Assembly (NCBI GenBank): GCA_937983085.1
Contig: CALJKZ010000210.1
Location: 1 to 11,444, forward strand
DNA from: an uncultured Gemmatimonadales bacterium
GTDB taxonomy: Bacteria > Gemmatimonadota > Gemmatimonadetes > Longimicrobiales > Gaopeijiaceae
Direction of reading: 5' to 3'
Length of the DNA stretch: 11,444 nt
Shown in pieces: positions 5,693 through 11,444 of the stretch. Every line of letters begins with the position of its first letter. Positions within the stretch are counted from its first letter, which is position 1. The notes under the pieces are model-generated. The model did not search any database, was not told the origin of the DNA, and saw nothing but the letters and a program-made list of their open reading frames with translations. Position numbers and translations under genes: made by a program.

Positions 5693-7755
5693 TCCACTCC
5701 CGCTCTCTCCTCCGCGCGGTCATCGTCCTCACCCTGTCGGCGGCTCCGTTCGTCGTAGGGGCGCCCGTGAGCGGCCAGGGCGCCGGCCGGCCCATGGTCG
5801 TGGAGGACCTCTTCCGCATCGCGAGTGTGGGCTCGCCCGTGGCGAGCGCCGACGGTCGGTACGTGGCCTACGTACTGTCCACGCGGAGCCTGGAGGACAA
5901 CACCGAGACGTCGCAGGTCTGGCTCATCGACCTCGAGTCGGAATCCGGTCCCCGGCAGATGACCGCGGGGGCACGATCCGCGGGGTCTCCCGCCTTCAGC
6001 CCCGACGGCCGACACCTGTCCTTCCTCGCCAGTCGCGACGAGGGCGAGGGGAGGCAGGTCTGGGTTCTCGACCTGGAAGGCGGTGAGGCGCGGCTCCTCA
6101 CCGATCTCGGCCGGAGCATCGGCTCGTATGCCTGGGCCCCCGACGGGCGACGCCTGGCGGTGTCTCTCCGCGACGAAGCCGAGGAGCGTCCCGATGGCCG
6201 ACCTCGCCCGCCCTGGGTCATCGATCGGCTGCAGTTCAAGCAGGACTACACCGGATACCTCGACCGGCGTCGCAACCACCTCTACGTCCTGGACCTGGAC
6301 TCCGGCGAGCTCACTCGACTCACGGACGGGGACTACGACGACGGGTCCATGGAGTGGTCGCCCGACGGGACTCGGATCGCGTTCGTCAGCAACCGGACCT
6401 CCGACCCGGACGCGAACTACGACTCCGACGTGTGGATCGTCCCCGCCGACCCAACGGCACGCCAAGCCACGGACGCGTCGACCGAGGCGACCCCGGGACT
6501 CGAACGGGTGAGTCGTGGCAGGGGCTCCGACAACAGCCCGGCCTGGAGCCCGGACGGCGAGACGATGGCATGGCTGACCAACGTGAGGCCCGAGATCGGC
6601 GGGTACGGCATGTCCCACGTGGCGGTCGCGGCTCCCGGCTCCGAGCCCCGGATCCTGACCCGGGAGCTGGACCGGAACGTGTGGTCGCTCCGATTCTCCC
6701 CTGACGGCCGACAGCTCTTCGCGCTACTCGAGAGCGAAGGCTCTCAGAGCCTCATGGCCATCTCCGTCGACGGGGGCGACCACGCCGTCGTGTGGGCCGG
6801 GCGAGGACACGTGGAGGCGTTCGCTCCCCTCCCTGACGGGCGTTTCGTGGCCCGGGCAAGCGCACCGGACGCCCCCGGCGAACTCTGGCTGGTGGAGTCC
6901 GACGGATCGGGCTCGCAGCTCACCCGACACAACGATGAGCTTATCGGAGAGCTCGAACTCGGAGAGGTGCGGAAGGACCGTGTTAGGGCCCCCGACGGCA
7001 CCGAGCTCGACGCCTTCTACACCTTCCCGCCCGGTGCCACCGGGGATCTTCCCACCATCCTCTGGATCCACGGCGGCCCGATGGGGCAGGACTCGTGGGG
7101 CTGGCACGGCCTGCGACAGCTCTTCGCCGCGAGCGGCTACCTCGTCGTCCAGCCCAACTACCGGGGATCCCACGGGTATGGTCAGGACTTCGCGCTGGGG
7201 TTGTGGCAGGACTGGGGAGGCCCGGAGCGCATCGACGCCGTCGCCTCCGTCGATCACGCCATCGAGCAGGGCTGGGCCGATCCGGACCGATTGGGCGTGG
7301 GGGGGTGGTCGTACGGCGCCATCACCACCAACGCCATCATCGCCCATACTCCCCGTTTCCGAGCAGCCATCTCGGGGGCCGGGGCGGCCCTCCACACGGC
7401 CTCCTGGGGCCATGATCAGTACCAGCGCTGGTACACGCAGGAGCTCGGGTATCCGTGGGAGAACCACGAGCTGTGGGACCGTCTGTCCCCGTTCTTCCGC
7501 GTAGCCGACATCACCACGCCGACGCTGTGGATGGGAGGGGAGCACGACTGGAACGTGCCCATCCTCCAGTCCGAGATCATGTACCAGTCCATGAAGGCAC
7601 TGGGGCGAGAGACCCTCCTGGTGGTCTATCCCGACCAGGGCCATGGCGGCTTTCCCCCCTTCTACGAGGCCGACCGCTACCGGCGCTTCCTGGGCTGGTT
7701 CGGTCGGTACCTGACGGCCGACGATTCGGCCTGGCCCGGGAACGAGCAGCGGTAG
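5689..7755 (+). CDS. Secreted S9 family peptidase (prolyl oligopeptidase / acylaminoacyl-peptidase type)
   Basis: The 688-residue product should cut short peptides outside the cytoplasm. The N-terminus has a signal peptide (basic residues at 5-9, hydrophobic core 10-24, cleavage near 25-30). A beta-propeller follows with WD40-like 'SPDG' blades at about 103, 149, 223, 285 and 336. The C-terminal alpha/beta hydrolase domain carries the oxyanion HGGP (461-464), the nucleophile Ser541 in GGWSYGA, Asp620 in GGEHDWNVP and His652 in DQGHGG, a complete catalytic triad. The layout matches the S9C acylaminoacyl-peptidase and dipeptidyl-peptidase branch. I chose GTG at 5689 because the signal peptide begins there; the frame is open to 5338 but that part lies inside the TM2 gene. 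It abuts the kinase gene at 7755/7756, with no space for a terminator between them. Confidence 0.95.
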   Translation: MIHSRSLLRAVIVLTLSAAPFVVGAPVSGQGAGRPMVVEDLFRIASVGSPVASADGRYVAYVLSTRSLEDNTETSQVWLIDLESESGPRQMTAGARSAGSPAFSPDGRHLSFLASRDEGEGRQVWVLDLEGGEARLLTDLGRSIGSYAWAPDGRRLAVSLRDEAEERPDGRPRPPWVIDRLQFKQDYTGYLDRRRNHLYVLDLDSGELTRLTDGDYDDGSMEWSPDGTRIAFVSNRTSDPDANYDSDVWIVPADPTARQATDASTEATPGLERVSRGRGSDNSPAWSPDGETMAWLTNVRPEIGGYGMSHVAVAAPGSEPRILTRELDRNVWSLRFSPDGRQLFALLESEGSQSLMAISVDGGDHAVVWAGRGHVEAFAPLPDGRFVARASAPDAPGELWLVESDGSGSQLTRHNDELIGELELGEVRKDRVRAPDGTELDAFYTFPPGATGDLPTILWIHGGPMGQDSWGWHGLRQLFAASGYLVVQPNYRGSHGYGQDFALGLWQDWGGPERIDAVASVDHAIEQGWADPDRLGVGGWSYGAITTNAIIAHTPRFRAAISGAGAALHTASWGHDQYQRWYTQELGYPWENHELWDRLSPFFRVADITTPTLWMGGEHDWNVPILQSEIMYQSMKALGRETLLVVYPDQGHGGFPPFYEADRYRRFLGWFGRYLTADDSAWPGNEQR

Positions 7756-7758
7756 CTA
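7753..7758. other. Shared palindromic stop site of two convergent genes
   Basis: TAGCTA contains the TAG stop of the S9 peptidase (7753-7755, plus) and, read from the other strand, the TAG stop of the kinase (7758-7756). The two coding regions touch with no intergenic base. Each transcript must therefore end inside the other gene or read through it, giving overlapping antisense RNA. Confidence 0.9.
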
Positions 7759-10260
7759 CGGCGAACGGAGTCGGGCCTCCCACTCCTCCCTGAGGTCTTC
7801 GCGCTCCCACATGGTGTAGAGCTTCACGAGCGACTCGACGGTGGACACCGTCTGCCTGTGGGCGTCACCCAGGTCCGCACTCTGCATGTCGTACGCCTCG
7901 AGAAGGGCCTCCTCCGCCGCCTCGTACCGTCCCAGCTCGGCGGAGGCTCCGGCCCAGATCCGAAGGGCGGATCCGACCAGGAGCGCGTCGTCGACCCCGA
8001 GCTCGCGCTGTCGAGCCACGATGGCCCCGGCTTCGGCCTCCGCTTCGGCGGCCTGCCCACCGAGGAGCAAGGCGCCGGCCAGGCTCGCACGTGCGTTCAG
8101 CGTGTTGCGATGATCCGGTCCCAGCGACGCCTCCCGGATGGCGAGGGCACGCCGGAAGACACCCTCGGCGGCCTCCGACGCATCGGTCTCCATGTAGACG
8201 AGTCCAAGGGAGTGGAGGGACGTAGCCACGCCGGGATGTTCGGGGCCGAGAAGCTCCTCACCCAACGCGACGGCTTCGGAGAGTAGGGCCTCCGCCGTCT
8301 CCGGATCCCCCATCTCCAGGCGGAGCAGGCCGAGTCCGGCCAGACCGTTCTGATAGTGGGGATGCTTCTCTCCCACCAGCTCACGGCGCATGTCCTGCGC
8401 CGCCAGCCGGAGGGAGTCGGCCTCGGCGTACCGGCCCTGCCTCTGGTGGAGGCTGCCGATGCTCTCGAGCACCGCGGCGACGTAGAGGTGGGAGGGGCCG
8501 AAGGCGGCCCTCAACGACGTCAGCGTCTCCCGGAAGAGGCCGATGGCGCCCTCGACGTCGCCCGCCGAACTCTTCACGAGCGCCAGGTTGTTCAGCGTCG
8601 TCGCCCGGCCCAGGTCGTCGATGGGGAGGAGTCGCCGGTGGGACGCGGCCAGCTCCTCGAGGATCGCCGCGGCCTCGCCCAGCCGATCCATGTTCTGCAG
8701 GGTCAGGGCGAGGTCGGAACGTACACCGTTCACCAACTCTTCACCTTGGCCGCCGTCCGAGGTGAAACCCGCCGAGTCGGCGAGCTGCAGGGCCGCACGG
8801 TAGAACGCCTCGGCATCGGCGAGTCGGCCCTGCCTCCGGGCGATCTGCCCCAATTCGTCCAGCGCCTCGACCCTCAGGGCCGGTCCGCCGCCGTGCTCCT
8901 CGAGGAGCTGCCTTGCCACCACGAAGTGCTCCTCGGCCTCGTCGAAGAGTCCGAGTTGCATGTAGCTACCCGCGATGGATCGGCGCACGGACGCCTCCAC
9001 CAGAGGCTGGTCCTCGAGGGCGCCCTCGGCGACCTCGTCGCTGGCCGCGTCGAGTACGTCGCGGACGGTGGTCTGGGGCCCATCTCCGCTCACCGGGTCG
9101 GCGGCCTGGAGCATCTGCCCGAGGAACGCGTTGACGGCCTCGGCGCGGGCGGCCTCCGCCGCGGCCTGCTGAGCATTCTCCTCGGCTCTGAGGAACCCCA
9201 CGGTGGACACGGCCGCTCCGAGAACCAACGACAGCAGGAGAGCCACTCCCGCGGCGAGGGCGCCCCGGTGCCGCCTCGCCATCTTTCGCAGCCGGTAGCC
9301 CGTGCTGGGGGGACGGGCCAGAACGGCGTCACCCGCCAGGTACCGCCTGAGGTCGGCCGCCAGTTCGCTGGCGGCGGCATAGCGGCGTGTCCTGTCCTTC
9401 TCCATGGCCTTCATCACGATCCAGTCGAGATCGCCGCGAAGCTCCCGTCGGAGCGCCCGCACGTCGGTCCGGCGATTCCGCGCCACGGTATCCTGCGTAT
9501 TCGCCAGATCTCCGAGGCGGATGCTCGGCGTGGGGACGTCCCGCTCCCGAATGAGGAACTGGACGATGAAGTCGGGTCGCTTGAGCGTCTCGCTGTCGAA
9601 GGGAAGGGAGCCCGACAGCAACTCGTAGAGGATCACGCCCAGCGAGTACACGTCCGTCCGCGTGTCCACGTCCAGGCCGCTGCGCTCCGCCTGCTCCGGG
9701 CTCATGTACGCCGGCGTCCCGAGCATCTGCCCCATGGTCGTCACCAGGCCGTCGCCCGCGACGGCACCGGCCACGGCCTTCGCGATCCCGAAGTCGATGA
9801 CCTTGGGAGACGGCCCCGCGTCATCCACGGTCACGAGGACGTTGGACGGCTTCAGGTCGCGGTGGATGACCCCCTTCTGGTGGGCGTGATGGACCGCATC
9901 GCATACGCCCAACGCCACGGCGACACGCTCCTTCGTGCTCAGCTTGTGGGTGTCGCAGTACTCGTCGATGGGCACTCCACGCACGAGCTCCATGACGAAG
10001 TAGGGCCGACCCTCCGTCGTCTCGCCGGCGTCGTACACCGTGGCGATGCCGGGATGGTTCATGAGGGCCAGAGCCTGTCGCTCGGCCTGGAAGCGGGCCA
10101 CGACCTCCCGGGTGTCCATGCCCGGCTTGATGATCTTGAGGGCGACCTCGCGATTCACGGGCTCGGTCTGGAGCGCACGATACACCGTGCCCATCCCGCC
10201 CTCACCGAGCACCTCGTGGAGCACGTACGGCCCGATCCGTTCCTTCTGGCCTTCGGTCAT
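7756..10260 (-). CDS. Membrane Ser/Thr protein kinase with C-terminal TPR repeats
   Basis: The 834-residue product is a PknB-like Hanks-type kinase. All key kinase residues are present: the glycine loop LGEGGMGTVY (18-27), ATP-binding Lys42 in VALKIIK, helix C Glu60, HRDLKPSN (133-140) with catalytic Asp135, and DFG (156-158). The activation segment ends at SPE (187-189) in place of APE. The kinase domain ends near residue 280. A basic stretch (MARRHR, 327-332) leads into one membrane helix at about 334-357. A coiled, Ala/Glu-rich stretch follows, and the rest to the C-terminus (about 440-830) is TPR-like, with the 42-residue kinesin-light-chain spacing (for example DVEGAIGLFRETL and DASEAAEGVFRRAL). 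This puts the kinase in the cytoplasm and the TPRs outside. The start is ATG at 10260 with GGAAGG four bases upstream. Targets are unknown. Confidence 0.95.
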   Translation of the reverse strand: MTEGQKERIGPYVLHEVLGEGGMGTVYRALQTEPVNREVALKIIKPGMDTREVVARFQAERQALALMNHPGIATVYDAGETTEGRPYFVMELVRGVPIDEYCDTHKLSTKERVAVALGVCDAVHHAHQKGVIHRDLKPSNVLVTVDDAGPSPKVIDFGIAKAVAGAVAGDGLVTTMGQMLGTPAYMSPEQAERSGLDVDTRTDVYSLGVILYELLSGSLPFDSETLKRPDFIVQFLIRERDVPTPSIRLGDLANTQDTVARNRRTDVRALRRELRGDLDWIVMKAMEKDRTRRYAAASELAADLRRYLAGDAVLARPPSTGYRLRKMARRHRGALAAGVALLLSLVLGAAVSTVGFLRAEENAQQAAAEAARAEAVNAFLGQMLQAADPVSGDGPQTTVRDVLDAASDEVAEGALEDQPLVEASVRRSIAGSYMQLGLFDEAEEHFVVARQLLEEHGGGPALRVEALDELGQIARRQGRLADAEAFYRAALQLADSAGFTSDGGQGEELVNGVRSDLALTLQNMDRLGEAAAILEELAASHRRLLPIDDLGRATTLNNLALVKSSAGDVEGAIGLFRETLTSLRAAFGPSHLYVAAVLESIGSLHQRQGRYAEADSLRLAAQDMRRELVGEKHPHYQNGLAGLGLLRLEMGDPETAEALLSEAVALGEELLGPEHPGVATSLHSLGLVYMETDASEAAEGVFRRALAIREASLGPDHRNTLNARASLAGALLLGGQAAEAEAEAGAIVARQRELGVDDALLVGSALRIWAGASAELGRYEAAEEALLEAYDMQSADLGDAHRQTVSTVESLVKLYTMWEREDLREEWEARLRSP

Positions 10261-10276
10261 GCCACCTTCCCCCCTC

Positions 10277-10293
10277 GGGCGCCGTCGGCGCCC
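10277..10293 (-). promoter_or_regulatory. GC-rich hairpin in the kinase leader
   Basis: The perfect arms GGGCGCC (10277-10283) and GGCGCCC (10287-10293) flank a three-base loop. On the kinase mRNA the hairpin would lie six bases upstream of the ribosome-binding site (10265-10270) and 16 bases before the ATG at 10260. It could affect ribosome access or act as a dyad binding site; either role is an inference. Confidence 0.5.
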
Positions 10294-10381
10294 ATCGCAG
10301 CCAACATGCGACCGGGTGGCCCAGCGAGCCAGGGCCGACGCTCACGCCGAACCCCGAACGTTTCCGGGCTTGCTGGCGTAC

Positions 10382-10424
10382 ATGAGGTGTGCACGAGAGC
10401 GAAGCCGGTACGTCGTATGAGGTG
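10382..10424. repeat. Direct repeat ATGAGGTG in a divergent promoter region
   Basis: ATGAGGTG occurs at 10382-10389 and 10417-10424, a 35-base spacing, in the 215-base gap between the divergent kinase and GWxTD-like genes. The core TGAGGT appears a third time at 10469-10474, where it overlaps the ribosome-binding site of the gene at 10476. These may be regulator sites or chance repeats. Confidence 0.3.
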
Positions 10425-10475
10425 AAGGCCGGCGCGTAGCTCGCGTGCCGCCGGACCCACCTGCATGTTGAGGTC

Positions 10476-11039
10476 ATGTTCCAGCGTCGCCTCCCCCGTC
10501 TGCTCGCCCTGGCACAGGCCGCCGTCATCGGCGGCGTGGTCGTGGTGCTGTTGGCGGCCGCGGGAGCCGTCCCGGGCGATGGGCGGGTCGAAACGTCGGC
10601 GGAGACCGCCTCCGGTCCCGTACGCTGGCACTACGACCTCCACCCCTTCCGCGGCACCGCCGACGGCACCACCGTCGTGGCCGCCGTAGCCGTGCCCGTC
10701 CGGGAGCTACGGCGCGAGCGCTTCGAGGGTGACATTCGCTACCGGTTCGACATCCGGTTCGTCCTTGCCGACACCGCGGAGCAGCGCGTCATCGACACCA
10801 TCGACTCGGTCTACGTGTCGGTGCCGTCTCCTCTGGCGCGACGACACCTGCTCCACACGACCGTCGAGCTCGACTCCGAACCATCCAGCTCCACATGGCA
10901 ACGCTTGGTGGTCACCGACGCGGGGCGGCCGGGCTACGGCCAGCTGGAACAGTCGGACTTCACCGTCCCCGACTACAGCGGAACGGGGCTGATGCTCAGC
11001 GACATCGCCTTCGGCCTTCCGGGATCGCGGGGTGGCTGA
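10476..11039 (+). CDS. Secreted GWxTD-like protein, N-terminal part ended by an early TGA
   Basis: This frame gives 187 residues. The N-terminus is an export signal or anchor (MFQRRLPRLL, then a hydrophobic core at about 12-29). The following beta-rich section (VRWHYDLHPFRG, TTVVAAVAVPV, RYRFDIRFVLAD, LLHTTVELD, TVPDYSGTGLMLSDIAFG) resembles the C-terminal half of GWxTD-type proteins of Gemmatimonadota. That is my reading and not a database match. The frame stops at TGA 11037-11039 right after LSDIAFGLPGSRGG, where the family would be expected to continue. The same frame is open again for 131 codons after the stop. Translation starts at ATG 10476; TGAGG lies only two bases upstream, a tight spacing. 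The gene is divergent from the kinase. It may be a full gene with a nonsense change, or a truncated secreted protein. Confidence 0.7.
   Translation: MFQRRLPRLLALAQAAVIGGVVVVLLAAAGAVPGDGRVETSAETASGPVRWHYDLHPFRGTADGTTVVAAVAVPVRELRRERFEGDIRYRFDIRFVLADTAEQRVIDTIDSVYVSVPSPLARRHLLHTTVELDSEPSSSTWQRLVVTDAGRPGYGQLEQSDFTVPDYSGTGLMLSDIAFGLPGSRGG
11037..11039 (+). other. In-frame TGA interrupting a continuous reading frame
   Basis: TGA stands at codon 188 of a frame that runs from 10476 to the TAG at 11430-11432 without other stops (318 residues if the codon were read). Six genes of the window end in TGA, so TGA is a normal stop in this genome and not reassigned. A G-to-A change from TGG (Trp) or a C-to-T change from CGA (Arg) would each explain it. 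Confidence 0.7.
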
Positions 11040-11057
11040 GAGCCCCCGGGCGGCACG

Positions 11058-11432
11058 GTGGCCCTGCAGCCCACGAGCCCGTTCCCCGGGAGCGCCTTCG
11101 ACCTCTACTACGAGATCTACAACCTGCCGCCGGGGCGTGGATACGAGACCGAGCTCGCCATCCGACGCGTCGACGACGGGGATGACGATCGGACGGTGCG
11201 CACCCTCTTCCAGGGCGAGTCGGCCGCTGGTCCTGACGGCATCATCGGTGAGCTGCGCCGGGTGGAGTCGGCGCTGGACAACGGGCGCTATGAAGTCACG
11301 GTGACCGTCACGGACAAGGTGGATGGACGACGCGCCTCCAGCACGCGCGTGGTCGAGGTCCGGGGTTGGCGCCGGGGCACCACCATGGTCCCAGCCCTGC
11401 CCAAGCGTGGGACGGTGGCAGAGGGTCGCTAG
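11058..11432 (+). CDS. GWxTD-like protein, C-terminal part after the TGA
   Basis: This piece is in the same frame as the gene at 10476 and begins after its TGA. The first available start is GTG at 11058, giving 124 residues, but no Shine-Dalgarno sequence precedes it and there is no signal peptide. The content (PFPGSAFDLYYEIYNLPPG, then YETELAIRRVDDG, then NGRYEVTVTVTDKVDGRRAS and a final strand) is the usual continuation of the domain in the upstream piece: a 'LYYEIY-L--G--Y-TE' strand pair followed by a C-terminal strand with a 'G-Y-V-VTD' pattern. I therefore read it as the second half of one disrupted gene, with independent expression less likely. A sequencing error at 11037-11039 would also restore a single 318-residue protein. 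Confidence 0.55.
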   Translation: MALQPTSPFPGSAFDLYYEIYNLPPGRGYETELAIRRVDDGDDDRTVRTLFQGESAAGPDGIIGELRRVESALDNGRYEVTVTVTDKVDGRRASSTRVVEVRGWRRGTTMVPALPKRGTVAEGR

Positions 11433-11444
11433 ACGATCATCGAG

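Noticed and set aside
8356..10425. Long plus-strand open frame (689 codons) over the kinase gene
   Set aside because: It lies antisense to a kinase with all catalytic motifs. The product is rich in Arg, Gly, His and Leu with no domain, and such long antisense frames are expected in high-G+C coding sequence.
11040..11080. Selenocysteine insertion at the in-frame TGA
   Set aside because: The bases after the TGA offer only a weak GGGC/GCCC pairing, the protein is a structural beta-rich type with no redox context, and no selenocysteine genes are in view.

Overview
The window is a densely coded, high-G+C stretch of a bacterial chromosome. Gene style points to Gemmatimonadota or a close relative. 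The signs are a PknB-like kinase fused to a transmembrane segment and tetratricopeptide repeats, several small secreted or two-pass membrane proteins, a secreted S9 peptidase, and a right-hand protein that resembles the C-terminal half of GWxTD-type proteins. The phylum is an inference from style only; there is no rRNA or other marker here. No tRNA, rRNA, CRISPR array, insertion sequence, integrase or phage gene was seen.

Layout from left to right. (1) A minus-strand gene for a secreted protein runs off the left edge (1-510). (2) Facing away from it is a plus-strand run with gaps of 35, 31 and 93 bases: a SlyD-like FKBP prolyl isomerase (674-1102), a secreted beta-propeller protein (1138-2157), a class I SAM methyltransferase (2189-2797) and a beta-hydroxyacid dehydrogenase (2891-3799). 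(3) A minus-strand gene for a small two-pass membrane protein (3868-4584) converges on that run. It is divergent from a DUF3465 lipoprotein (4720-5139), and the 135-base gap between them holds nested inverted repeats. (4) A zinc-ribbon/TM2 membrane protein (5219-5692) overlaps the start of a secreted S9 prolyl-oligopeptidase-family peptidase (5689-7755) by four bases. (5) A large membrane Ser/Thr kinase with TPRs (7756-10260, minus) meets the peptidase gene stop to stop with no gap, in the palindrome TAGCTA. (6) Divergent from the kinase is a secreted protein whose reading frame is cut by a single in-frame TGA at 11037-11039 (10476-11039, continuing in the same frame to 11432).

No single pathway joins the genes. 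About half of the products carry export or membrane signals, so the window reads as ordinary envelope, protein-quality and signalling chromosome. I did not find a convincing new defence or mobile system. The points most worth a second look are the in-frame TGA in the right-hand gene, the nested inverted repeats at 4601-4658, the GC hairpin beside the kinase ribosome-binding site, the translational coupling of the TM2 protein to the peptidase, and short repeated palindromes in the divergent intergenic regions.
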